A stretch of DNA of 64,000 nucleotides, taken from the NCBI RefSeq assembly GCF_024347195.1, contig NZ_AP025281.1:2356001-2420000 (forward strand). Direction: 5' to 3'. Within the stretch, counting starts at the first letter, position 1, and each line of letters opens with the position of its first letter. This stretch comes from Aliamphritea hakodatensis. Its GTDB lineage: Bacteria; Pseudomonadota; Gammaproteobacteria; Pseudomonadales; Balneatricaceae. The notes below the pieces were generated by a model that did no database searches, was not told the origin of the DNA, and saw only the letters and a program-made list of their open reading frames with translations. Of this stretch, positions 43,995 through 52,806 are shown piece after piece. The position numbers and the translations under genes are program-made.

Positions 43995-44060
43995 CTTGTG
44001 CTCCGGTTGTGTGTGGTAGCGGGTTATCTGAGTACCGGATCAGACTATCAGCGGAACCTG

Positions 44061-44134
44061 CGCTGCAACCATTTGGCAGCTTTGTTCACTCTGCAGCATT
44101 AGCGCTGCAGTTTTTGTGCGTTGGTGATGCAGCG
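44061..44134. promoter_or_regulatory. CGCTGCA repeats in the divergent promoter
   Basis: CGCTGCA occurs at 44061-44067 and 44103-44109 (42 bases apart, about four turns), and its complement TGCAGCG at 44128-44134; CTGCAGC is also at 44091-44097. They lie between the oxidase and the XRE-type regulator genes and are candidate sites for that regulator. Confidence 0.5.
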
Positions 44135-44312
44135 CTTACATAATTTGTGCTTTTTTCTCAGTTTTCTTTATGTTTCTGGGTAGGTTTTAGGGTAAGTTTC
44201 AAAGCATGAACGGCTGTGCGGCGTACTTCAGATGCCGCAACCGGCCGTGGATCTATTCTTTGCTGGCGGGCCGCCGGCGTGATTATCGGTAAGTATTCAG
44301 GAGAGGTTGGCC

Positions 44313-45149
44313 ATGCAGTCAAATGATGATCTGGAAAACTTTGCGACGAACCTGCAGTTCCTGTGCGGGTTCTACAGTTCTATTTCAGAGGTGTGCCGCC
44401 GGCTTGAAATCAACCGTCAGCAGTTTAACCGTTATCTGAATGGCAAGGCGTTTCCGTCGTTCAAAAACCTGAAGAAAATCTGTGATTTCTTCGGTGTTGA
44501 GAGTGAAGAGATTGTAGAGCTGCCGGCGGTGTTTCAGTCCAGAGTATCCCCGCCGGATACCGTCAATGCGCAGCAGGCTATCCCCCGTAATCTGGCGAAT
44601 ATCATTTTGCCGCTGCTGAAGAGCCCGAGTCAGGGGCTGGAGCGGTATGAAGGCTATTACTACCGCTATTTTTATTCGTTTGGTTTTCCCGGGTTTATCT
44701 TTCGCTCCTTTGTAAAGATTTATAAGAGTGATGATATTTATTACATGAAGCACATCGAACGCTCCAGTGGCAAAAACCCCATGTTAGGCGCGCGCCTGAC
44801 GATTAAGTATCACGGGCTGGTATTCTTACTGGCCGACAGGCTGTTTTTGGTGGAGTCCGAGCCGGAGCTGAATTCCACGGTTTCTGAAACCATTCTGACC
44901 CCCAGTTACCGGCCGAATAATCCGTACCTCTCTGGGTTGATGATCTGTGCATCCAGTTGCAGCGCCCATCAGCCCGGCGCGGCAAGAACTATGTTTGAGT
45001 ATCTGGGTAAAAATATTGATGTGCGTAAGGCGATGAAAAAATGTGATTTGTTTCATCATACGGATGACAGTATTCCCAAGAATATCCGTCAGGCGATTGG
45101 CAATGTCATCACTCCGGAAGAGTTCACCTTTCATCCTCCCCGGGGCTGA
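44313..45149 (+). CDS. XRE-type HTH regulator with C-terminal sensing domain
   Basis: This 278-residue protein has a lambda-repressor-like HTH at residues ~10-65 (SSISEVCRRLEINRQQFNRYLNGKAFPSFKNL in two helices plus turn) and a C-terminal domain of about 190 residues I do not recognise, rich in aromatic residues (YEGYYYRYFYSFGFPGF). CAGGAGAGG precedes the ATG at 44313; a TTG at 44307 overlaps that site. It is divergent from the oxidase-aldA cluster and likely controls it. Confidence 0.85.
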   Translation: MQSNDDLENFATNLQFLCGFYSSISEVCRRLEINRQQFNRYLNGKAFPSFKNLKKICDFFGVESEEIVELPAVFQSRVSPPDTVNAQQAIPRNLANIILPLLKSPSQGLERYEGYYYRYFYSFGFPGFIFRSFVKIYKSDDIYYMKHIERSSGKNPMLGARLTIKYHGLVFLLADRLFLVESEPELNSTVSETILTPSYRPNNPYLSGLMICASSCSAHQPGAARTMFEYLGKNIDVRKAMKKCDLFHHTDDSIPKNIRQAIGNVITPEEFTFHPPRG

Positions 45150-45356
45150 CAGGCACTGGCAGGCGACAGGAGGGACCGTTTACAGGGGGATTTATCCCTC
45201 TGAGGTCTTAATCTGGTCAGTCCGGTTGTTTCTGACAGGTCTCCGGGACAACTTTTTTGCGTAAAATTTAGTAACATAGGCACTGCACCCGGGGAAGTTG
45301 CGTGTCTGTTTGGTGAAATTTCCCCGGCCATATATGTTTTCTGACAATGGATTTTT

Positions 45357-46625
45357 ATGGCTCTTAAGTTGTTGATTATTGGTTATGTCTGGCCTGAACC
45401 CCGGTCTTCTGCTGCGGGCAGCCGGATGATGGAGTTAATCGACTTTTTTCAGCAACAGGGATATGAAGTCACCTTTGCCAGCCCGGCAGCCCTGAGTGAA
45501 CACCGTGCGGATCTCAAGTCTCTGGATGTTCATGAGGTTGCCATTGAACTGAACAGCGAAAGTTTTGATGGCTGGGTGCGTAATCTTGACCCTCAGATCG
45601 TCATGTTCGACCGCTTTATGATGGAAGAACAGTTTGGCTGGCGAGTGGAGCAGCAGTGCCCGCAGGCCCTGCGGATTCTGGATACAGAAGATCTGCACAG
45701 CCTGCGTCAGGTTCGCCACCAGCGGTTTAAAAAGCTGGATCCGGCCGAAACCCTGGATAAGCAGTTTGACGACAAACACACCCTGTTTCTGGAGATGTCT
45801 GAGCTGGATATCGCCCAGCGTGAGATTGCGGCCATTATGCGCTGTGATCTGAGCATAATGATTTCCCGTTTTGAAATTGAACTGCTCACTGAGTGTTTCG
45901 GCGTCCGCCATGAAAATCTGGTGCATCTGCCGTTTATGCTGGAACGGGAGAATATAACCCTGCCGCGTTTCAAAGCCCGTAATCACTTCGTGACCATAGG
46001 TAATTTCCGCCATGCACCGAACTGGGATTCCGTCCTCTGGCTGAAGCAGGTGATATGGCCGCGGGTGAGAGAACAGCTGCCGAAGGCTGAGTTGCATGTT
46101 TACGGTGCTTATCCGCCGAAAAAGGCCACCGATCTGCATAAGCCTGGTGAGGGTTTTTATCTGGATGGCTGGGCCCCGGATGTTCACCGGGTGCTGAGTC
46201 AGGCCCGGGTGTGTCTGGCACCGCTGCGCTTCGGTGCCGGCATCAAAGGCAAGTTCACCGATGCCATGCTTAATGGCACGCCGGCGGTTACTACGCCGGT
46301 CGGGGCTGAATCCATGCACGGGGATATTCCCTGGTGTGGTGAAGTAGCGGAGTCTGTACCGGCCATTGTCGCCGGCGCGGTCCGTCTGTATAAGGATGCG
46401 GAGTTCTGGCAGGACTGTCAGCAGAACGGTTTCGATATTCTTGAAGCTGAGTTTTCCCGGGAAAAGATTCAGGCCCGTTTTCTGCAGCAGATTGAGTATA
46501 CCAGGGCGCATCTGACGGTTAGCCGCAAAGAGAATTTCATGGGGCAGCTGTTACGTCACCATCACCATAAAAGTACTAAGTATATGTCCCAGTGGATTGA
46601 AGCTAAAAATAAGCTTTTATCCTGA
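45357..46625 (+). CDS. Glycosyltransferase (GT-B fold, GT4-like)
   Basis: This 422-residue protein has a GT-B layout: an N-terminal IIGYVWPEPRSSAAGSRMMELI nucleotide-fold half and a C-terminal half with HVYGAYPP, FYLDGWAPDVHRVLSQARVCLAPLRFG and the AGIKGKFTDAMLNGTPAVTTPVG donor-sugar motif. It would transfer a sugar from a nucleotide donor. No other polysaccharide genes are adjacent, so its product is unknown. The C-terminal 35 residues are basic and His-rich (RHHHHKSTKY). The start is well placed but the ribosome site is weak. Confidence 0.85.
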   Translation: MALKLLIIGYVWPEPRSSAAGSRMMELIDFFQQQGYEVTFASPAALSEHRADLKSLDVHEVAIELNSESFDGWVRNLDPQIVMFDRFMMEEQFGWRVEQQCPQALRILDTEDLHSLRQVRHQRFKKLDPAETLDKQFDDKHTLFLEMSELDIAQREIAAIMRCDLSIMISRFEIELLTECFGVRHENLVHLPFMLERENITLPRFKARNHFVTIGNFRHAPNWDSVLWLKQVIWPRVREQLPKAELHVYGAYPPKKATDLHKPGEGFYLDGWAPDVHRVLSQARVCLAPLRFGAGIKGKFTDAMLNGTPAVTTPVGAESMHGDIPWCGEVAESVPAIVAGAVRLYKDAEFWQDCQQNGFDILEAEFSREKIQARFLQQIEYTRAHLTVSRKENFMGQLLRHHHHKSTKYMSQWIEAKNKLLS

Positions 46626-46657
46626 GTGTCAGTCACCCCCGTTTTGTAAGGATTACT

Positions 46658-47572
46658 ATGTTAGCTGCTCTCGCCAACCCGATTTTGCCGATTTTCACGG
46701 TAATCTTTTTGGGCATTGTGTTTGGCCGTAAAGGGATTTTTACACCGGAAATGGCAAGGGCGCTGAATGCCTTTGTGTATTACATTGGCCAGCCAGCGCT
46801 GATTTTCCTGCTGGCGGCCCGCTCGCCGCTGGGAGAGTATGATGTGGCAGCGCTGGGCAGTTACTTTGCCGTGGAAGTGACGCTTTATGCGGTGGTTGCC
46901 TTTGTTGCCGTCCGGGTATTCCGTACCTCGTTGGGTGAAGGCCTGGTACTGGGGATGACAACCGTGTTTGTAAACCATCTCTACTACGTGCTGCCGATTG
47001 TGACCCTGCTGAAGGGGGAGGTTGCTGCCATTCCGGTGGAAGGGGCGATCTTTACCGATCTGGCGGTGCTGTATTGTGGCACTGTCTTCATCGTCGAACT
47101 GATTTCGCGGGGCGGTGCGTCTGTTTCACAGGTGCCGGCCATTCTGGCCAGAAACCCGGCTTTGTGGGCGTTGTCGCTGGGGCTGCTGGCAAATCTGTCA
47201 GGCATCGGTTCGCCGGCAGGTCTGTATACCTTTGCCGACTTTGTTGGCCGTACAGCCCCGGCAACGCTGTTGTTTGTGTTGGGTATTACTATGGCCAATG
47301 TACGGCTGTTCAGCCTGGATAAGCTGACCTGCCTGGTAATTGCACTGGCGTTGGTGGCGCAGCCGACCCTGATGTACCTGCTGGGGAATGTTAACGGTGC
47401 GGATGTTCAGTGGCAGGCGACCCTGATTCTGCTGGCGGCCGGCCCCTGCGGCGCGATGCCCTTTGTCATTGCCCTGAAATACGGTATACCGACTGACCGG
47501 CTGGCCCGGGCCATTCTTGCCGCAACTGTGCTGTCGCTGCCCAGCCTGGCATTTCTCACCCGCTTTATCTGA
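46658..47572 (+). CDS. AEC-family permease (second copy)
   Basis: This 304-residue membrane protein has about ten helices with ALNAFVYYIGQPALIFLLAARSP near the start and FVLGITMANVRL in the second half, typical of AEC carriers. It follows the glycosyltransferase gene by 32 bases with a GTAAGGA ribosome site. AEC cargo is organic acid, malonate or amino acid like, but cannot be assigned. It is only distantly similar to the AEC gene at 5563. Confidence 0.88.
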   Translation: MLAALANPILPIFTVIFLGIVFGRKGIFTPEMARALNAFVYYIGQPALIFLLAARSPLGEYDVAALGSYFAVEVTLYAVVAFVAVRVFRTSLGEGLVLGMTTVFVNHLYYVLPIVTLLKGEVAAIPVEGAIFTDLAVLYCGTVFIVELISRGGASVSQVPAILARNPALWALSLGLLANLSGIGSPAGLYTFADFVGRTAPATLLFVLGITMANVRLFSLDKLTCLVIALALVAQPTLMYLLGNVNGADVQWQATLILLAAGPCGAMPFVIALKYGIPTDRLARAILAATVLSLPSLAFLTRFI

Positions 47573-47597
47573 AGGGACATTTCTTCCGGTGTCCGGC

Positions 47598-48503
47598 TTA
47601 GCCCATCTCCCACAGATGGGCCGCGACCAGTGACCGGTAAGGGCTGAACTGTGCCAGCCATGCTGCGGTTCTGGCCGGTGTTATCCTGTCCTGATTCAGC
47701 AGACGTGCCAGATTGCGCCGGACGGCGGCGTCCGTTTCCAGTGATTCATCCAGCCAGCCGAAGCCTCTGAGTAAACCGTAGTTAATGGTCCACGGGCCGA
47801 TGCCTTTCAGACTGAGCAGGGTTTCCCGGACTTTTTCTGTACCCAGCGATTCCAGCCAGTTGTCACTGAAGTAACCTTTTTCAGCCACATGTCTGCTCAG
47901 GTTCAGTAGGCAGTTAGCTTTGCTGTTGGAAAAGCCACATTCACGGAGGGCCTGATAGCTGAGTGCACTGATATGTGTGGCGTCAGGGAAACAATACATG
48001 CCGCTGCTGTGACGCACCCCGGCTGCCTGAATCAGCTTGCTGCGGATACTGATGGCCGCGGTGACACTGATCTGCTGGCCGGTGATGGCCCAGGCGAATG
48101 CTTCAAACGGGGATGCAACGGTCGGGATCCGCAAGCCCGGATTCTGTCTGATCAGGTTGGCCAGCAGCGGATGGTTTGTGTATTTGTCTTCAAAGGCTGC
48201 AACATCCTGATGCAGGCCAAGCATGCGTTCGGCGAGGGCTGTCAGCGCTTCTTTCGCCGGTACAGTTGTGCTGTCTGTGTGCAGGCTAACCCGTGCCTGA
48301 GTATCAGAGAATCTCACCTGCAGTAAGGCCGGGTGGCTGTGCCAGATGATGCCTTTATCCATCCCGCATTCCTGTGAATCTGCGGTGGCGTCCTGATCCA
48401 GAATACGTTCAGCCAGTTGTTGTTTGTCCCTGCGGTGATAGGCAAGAATTCCGGCTGTGCAGAAGTTCGGGGGGAGGTTCAGGGTGATGGTCAGGGATGT
48501 CAT
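47598..48503 (-). CDS. alkA: DNA-3-methyladenine glycosylase II
   Basis: This 301-residue base-excision repair enzyme has an N-terminal AlkA domain and a HhH-GPD core: AWAITGQQISVTAAISIRSKL, then LLSLKGIGPWTINYGLLRG as the helix-hairpin-helix, with the catalytic aspartate in ESLETDAAVRRNL. It would remove alkylated bases. The ATG at 48503 has AAGG upstream; the frame runs back to 48566. No adaptive-response ada gene is adjacent. It converges with the AEC gene. Confidence 0.88.
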   Translation of the reverse strand: MTSLTITLNLPPNFCTAGILAYHRRDKQQLAERILDQDATADSQECGMDKGIIWHSHPALLQVRFSDTQARVSLHTDSTTVPAKEALTALAERMLGLHQDVAAFEDKYTNHPLLANLIRQNPGLRIPTVASPFEAFAWAITGQQISVTAAISIRSKLIQAAGVRHSSGMYCFPDATHISALSYQALRECGFSNSKANCLLNLSRHVAEKGYFSDNWLESLGTEKVRETLLSLKGIGPWTINYGLLRGFGWLDESLETDAAVRRNLARLLNQDRITPARTAAWLAQFSPYRSLVAAHLWEMG

Positions 48504-48741
48504 GAATAGCCTTAAAGAAACGGTTAAGCCGCTGCTGACTGTACCAGCAGGCCAGATGTTAAACACTCAGTTTCTTGCGCTTATATTCTCAGTGGCAGGA
48601 AGTATTGTTTGATCAGCGTTTCCTATCGCAGTTATCAGGAAAACCTCAGCAGGGTATTTGAATAAGATTTTGCTATTTAAAGCTTTCTTTGCTTAAATTT
48701 TTTTAATTCTAATAATAATCGTTCTTGCTGAGGTTCGTGTA

Positions 48742-49686
48742 ATGCATTTTACTCTTAAACAGTTGCGCTATTTTGTGAACGCGGGTGAATTCAACAGTGT
48801 GACAAAAGCCGCAGAAACCCTGCATGTATCCCAGCCTTCCATTTCTTCCGCGATCCTGCATCTGGAAGATGTTACCGGGTTGCAGCTGTTCGTTCGGCAC
48901 CATGCACAGGGGCTTTCCCTGACGCCTGCTGGCCGCAAGTTTGTGCTTAAAGCCAAGCAGTTACTGCAGGATGCAGAAGGGCTGGGGCATTACGCCAGTA
49001 CGCTGGGTGAAGATATCGCCGGTTCATTACGTATCGTGGGCTTCCCGACGTTCACGCCGATTCTGATGCCGTCGCTGATGAAGGCTTTTGTGGATGCGTA
49101 TCCGGAAGTGACCATTCAGTGCGATGAGAATCACCAGAAAGATCTGATCCAGAGTCTGCACGAGGGCCGCTATGAACTGGGGCTGACCTATGATCTGCAG
49201 ATTCCGGCGGACATTGAATTCGAAGCGATTATCGAATTTCCCCCGTATGCGGTACTCAATAATGCCCATCCACTGGCAGACCGGGAAGAGTTGTCGCTCA
49301 AAGAGCTGGCTGAGTATCCCATGGTGGTGCTGGACTGGCCCATGAGCCGGGACTATTTCTATTCGTTGTTCTTAAGTCAGGATCTGGAACCAAAGTTTGC
49401 CTACAAGGCACAGTCGCTGGGCATGGTGCGGGGGCTGGTGGGCAACGGATTCGGTTACTCCCTATTTAACTCGCCGCTGGCCAGTAATCTGGCCTTGGAT
49501 GGCACAGAACTGAAAGCCATTCCGCTTAAGGATAAGCTGCGGCCTTTACGTATGGGCATCGCAAAAGTGGGCCAGTTACGGCTGACTCCGGCAGCCCAGG
49601 CCTTCGTGCAAATGCTGAAGACCCAGACCACCGAGCTGACCGATGCCGTGTTTACGGATAAGCGTTTTCACAAAGCTTTGGACTGA
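48742..49686 (+). CDS. LysR-family transcriptional regulator
   Basis: This 314-residue regulator has the LysR HTH (NSVTKAAETLHVSQPSISSAILHLEDVTG) and an effector domain. It converges with tctA and overlaps it by 19 bases at the 3' end. Its target may be the sulfatase-tct cluster. The AT-rich upstream region (48660-48741) probably contains its promoter. Confidence 0.92.
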   Translation: MHFTLKQLRYFVNAGEFNSVTKAAETLHVSQPSISSAILHLEDVTGLQLFVRHHAQGLSLTPAGRKFVLKAKQLLQDAEGLGHYASTLGEDIAGSLRIVGFPTFTPILMPSLMKAFVDAYPEVTIQCDENHQKDLIQSLHEGRYELGLTYDLQIPADIEFEAIIEFPPYAVLNNAHPLADREELSLKELAEYPMVVLDWPMSRDYFYSLFLSQDLEPKFAYKAQSLGMVRGLVGNGFGYSLFNSPLASNLALDGTELKAIPLKDKLRPLRMGIAKVGQLRLTPAAQAFVQMLKTQTTELTDAVFTDKRFHKALD

Positions 49687-51203
49687 TCCTCTTCATTGTC
49701 AGTTGTGGCAGACGCCGGTGGCGTGTCTTTGCGCACGGCGAACCGCCAGATAAAGAAAATGGTCAGCAACATGAAGGGCAGGGCCATTGGCCGGGTGAAG
49801 AAGATCAGCACGTTATTATCATGCAGTACCATGCTTTGCCGTAAGACCTGTTCGAGCATCGGGCCCAGCAGAAACCCAATGAACAGGGCGACAATGGAAA
49901 ACCCGGTTTTACGCATGATGTAACCCAGCCCGGCGAAGGCAAACATTATACCCACCTCGAAGAATGAGTACGCCGGGATATAAACACCCACTACGCAGAG
50001 TATGGTGACGATAGGCAGGACAATGGCTTTGGGAATCTGGGTAACTTTTACCCAGAGGGGAATGCCCAGCCGGCCAACAATCAGGTGCGCAAAGTTTGCC
50101 ATCAGCATGGAGGCGAAAATGGCGTACACCAGATCACCGTTTTGCTGCATCATGAACGGCCCGGGGGTGATGCCGTGGATGATGAATGCGCCAATTAGCA
50201 GTGCAGCGGCAACGTTCCCCGGAATGCCCAGCGCAATGGTGGGAATCAGGTTCGCCCCGGCCACGGCGCTGTTTGCGGCTTCAGTGGCGGCGATGCCTTC
50301 CAGATGGCCAGTGCCGAATTTTTCCGGTGTTTTGGACGCCCGTTTGGCTGCACCGTAACCGAGAAAAGCCGCCAGTGTTACGCCCAGCCCGGGCAACATG
50401 CCGACAAATGTACCTATGTAAGCCGAGCGGAACAGGGTTTTAATACAGGCCCTGAATTCATGAAAGTGCAGGGTTTGCAGGGCTTTATCAAAATGGCGTT
50501 CAATGTTGAGTTTTTTATCCAGATCCTGCCAGTGATCGAACAGCTGGCTGATCACTGAACTGAAAGCAAACAGACCAATGGCCATGGCGTTCATGGAAAT
50601 GCCGTCGTACAGGTCGACAATGCCGAATGTCATTCGCTGGGTGCCGTCCTGTGCATCCAGGCCAACAGTGGCGAGAAACACCCCCAGAGCTGCGGCCATT
50701 AAACCTTTCAGCAGTGACTTGCCTGCCAGACCGGCGATCAGGGTAAAGGCCAGCAGGATGATGGCGGTGATTTCCGGCGGGCCGAATAACAGTGCCAGTG
50801 CAGCAAACGGCGCAGCCAGCAGGATCAGCACCACATCGGAGCAGGTATCACCGAATACGGAGGAGTAGAGGGCCATTTTCATGGCTTTCATGGGCTTGCC
50901 CTGTTTTGTCAGGGGGTAGCCATCCCGGGCGGTGGCGACGTTTTCAGCACTGCCGGGCGCGTTGATCAGAATCGCCGGGATCGCGCCGCCGGAGGTGCCG
51001 CCTTTGGTAATGCCGATCAGGAATGCCAGCGCAGTTACCGGCGACATATAGAAGGTCACCGGAATCAGCAGTGACAGGGCGGTGATGCTGCCAACACCGG
51101 GCAACACGCCGAACAGCAGGCCGGTGGCGACACCGAGGAAAATAAAGCACAGATTGACCAGAGTAAAAGCATTACTGAAGCCAAGTATTAACGCATCTAG
51201 CAT
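49668..51203 (-). CDS. tctA: Tripartite tricarboxylate transporter large permease TctA
   Basis: This 511-residue inner-membrane protein has about twelve helices and the family motifs GLLFGVLPGVGSITALSLLIP and AFLIGITKGGTSGGAIPAILINAPGSAENVATA, repeated in weaker form as GMLPGLGVTLAAFLGY and ANLIPTIALGIPGNVAAA. With TctB and TctC it forms a binding-protein-dependent secondary transporter for carboxylates. AGGTGAG precedes the ATG. Its 3' end overlaps the convergent LysR gene. Confidence 0.94.
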   Translation of the reverse strand: MLDALILGFSNAFTLVNLCFIFLGVATGLLFGVLPGVGSITALSLLIPVTFYMSPVTALAFLIGITKGGTSGGAIPAILINAPGSAENVATARDGYPLTKQGKPMKAMKMALYSSVFGDTCSDVVLILLAAPFAALALLFGPPEITAIILLAFTLIAGLAGKSLLKGLMAAALGVFLATVGLDAQDGTQRMTFGIVDLYDGISMNAMAIGLFAFSSVISQLFDHWQDLDKKLNIERHFDKALQTLHFHEFRACIKTLFRSAYIGTFVGMLPGLGVTLAAFLGYGAAKRASKTPEKFGTGHLEGIAATEAANSAVAGANLIPTIALGIPGNVAAALLIGAFIIHGITPGPFMMQQNGDLVYAIFASMLMANFAHLIVGRLGIPLWVKVTQIPKAIVLPIVTILCVVGVYIPAYSFFEVGIMFAFAGLGYIMRKTGFSIVALFIGFLLGPMLEQVLRQSMVLHDNNVLIFFTRPMALPFMLLTIFFIWRFAVRKDTPPASATTDNEEDQSKAL

Positions 51204-51268
51204 GAACTCACCTGATTATTATTATGGTGGTGGTTTTGGCGGGCGGAAGTCTGTCCGCCAGGCAGTTG

Positions 51269-51790
51269 TCATTCGCCCAGGCTGATGCCCGGCATATCAA
51301 TTGTCAGCCCGTACCAGAGGGCGGTTTGCAGCAGCAGTGGTACAGATACTCCCAGCAGGATGATCAGCCAGTGTGGCCGGATGCGGAATACCCACATGAT
51401 GCCGGCGAGGGCGCAGGTGGATGTGATTGCGAATCCCAGCGACTGAAACATCAGCATGAAGCTGGTGGCGTAAACCGCGAACACGCCCAGATAGAGGCAT
51501 TCCTGTGCGGCAAACTGCAGATCATCGCCGTCTTCACTTTCTTCATCCATGGCGGGCATCTGAGTAAAGCGGATACGCAGGGACTTAATGAGCAGCAGCG
51601 AGGCAAGTAAACATACACAGCCGGCGGCTACCTGTGGCATAAAGGCCGGAGACAGGCCAAAGGCCTGTTCCGGATCGGTTGCCACATACCGGGGGATCAG
51701 ATAGAACCAGCTGGTCAGTCCGGTCAGCAGCAGGGCTGAGGCGGCAATGATGTTAAAACTGGTCAGATCCCCGTCAGTATGATGGTGCAT
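51269..51790 (-). CDS. tctB: Tripartite tricarboxylate transporter small permease TctB
   Basis: This 173-residue protein has four helices and the low-conservation TctB pattern, with an acidic cytoplasmic loop (DEESEDGDDLQF). GGAGG precedes the ATG. It lies between tctC and tctA on the minus strand, the usual order, which secures the assignment more than the sequence alone. Confidence 0.88.
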   Translation of the reverse strand: MHHHTDGDLTSFNIIAASALLLTGLTSWFYLIPRYVATDPEQAFGLSPAFMPQVAAGCVCLLASLLLIKSLRIRFTQMPAMDEESEDGDDLQFAAQECLYLGVFAVYATSFMLMFQSLGFAITSTCALAGIMWVFRIRPHWLIILLGVSVPLLLQTALWYGLTIDMPGISLGE

Positions 51791-51804
51791 AAGCAGGCCT
51801 CCGG

Positions 51805-52749
51805 TTATTTCTTGCTGGCAACCAGTTTCAGGCTGGCCTGGGATTCATCGATAATGGTTGTAATATCTGCCGCGTTGATCAGCTGCAGCGGGGCTTTCAT
51901 ACGGTCTTCGACGATCTTGCGGAAGTCTTCTTCGGTAGCCGCCTCAAGGATAGCCTCTTCAAGAACCTTCACGATTGTGTCATCAACCCCGGCTTTCACC
52001 ATAAACACAACGTGGGCCGGAATGGCCAGGTTGTAGCCGGATTCCGCGAAGCTCTTCTTGGTCGGGGAATCGTTGAGGCGCTCTTTGTTCAGGGAGCTGA
52101 TGACTTCAAACTTACCCGGGTAAGAGCTGTGAATACCGCCGCTGTAGCCTACGTCGATCTGGCCGGCGAGCAGTAACTGAACAATCTCAGCCCCGCCAGA
52201 GGCGGTGATCATCCGCAGCTCGAGGTTTTCTTTTTCAGCCAGCTGTTTCAGCATCAGTTCGCTGATCGCACCCTGATGGGCGATTTTCAGGCCAGGATTC
52301 TGACGGGCGTACTCCACCATCTCTTCCAGATTTTTAAAAGGTGCGTCCGCATTGGCGATCAGGGCGTTCTGGAATTCAGTGACCGCCGCGATGTGACGGA
52401 AGTCTTCAAACTTGTAATCCACTTCTTTGGTGAGGGGAATCCAGGTCGATATTTCACTGGCACCGACTAACACACTGTAGCCGTCTGCCGGACGGTTCTT
52501 AACGTAAGATGCTGCAACGGCACCACCGCCCCCTTTGCGGTTCTGAACCACCACCGGTTTGCCGAGCTGTTTCTGCATCGCTTTGGCGATGATGCGGGCC
52601 ATGACGTCGGTTGCGCCACCGGCTTTGTAAGGCACGATGATGTTAACCGGTTTGGTCGGGAATTCAGCCGCTACCGCAGTCACACTGCCGGTTACCAGGG
52701 CCATAGAAATCCCGAGGGTTGTGAGCAAACGTTTGCCGATTGTTTTCAT
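51805..52749 (-). CDS. tctC: Tripartite tricarboxylate transporter binding protein TctC (Bug family)
   Basis: This 314-residue periplasmic protein has a signal peptide ending in TAVAAEF and Bug-family features: FPTKPVNIIVPYKAGGATDVMARIIA and VVVQNRKGGGGAVAASYV. The two beta-strand-loop regions bind carboxylate ligands. It precedes tctB and follows the sulfatase gene on the minus strand, so its ligand may be related to the sulfatase substrate or product. AGAGGA precedes the ATG. Confidence 0.93.
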   Translation of the reverse strand: MKTIGKRLLTTLGISMALVTGSVTAVAAEFPTKPVNIIVPYKAGGATDVMARIIAKAMQKQLGKPVVVQNRKGGGGAVAASYVKNRPADGYSVLVGASEISTWIPLTKEVDYKFEDFRHIAAVTEFQNALIANADAPFKNLEEMVEYARQNPGLKIAHQGAISELMLKQLAEKENLELRMITASGGAEIVQLLLAGQIDVGYSGGIHSSYPGKFEVISSLNKERLNDSPTKKSFAESGYNLAIPAHVVFMVKAGVDDTIVKVLEEAILEAATEEDFRKIVEDRMKAPLQLINAADITTIIDESQASLKLVASKK

Positions 52750-52806
52750 TATTTTGTCCTCTGACGTTGCTTAATTTTAGTTGAGATGTGTTAACGCAGC
52801 AGTTTA

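Noticed and set aside
45435..46511. 358-residue open frame antisense to the glycosyltransferase gene
   Set aside because: It is antisense to a gene with clear GT-B motifs and has no family pattern of its own.
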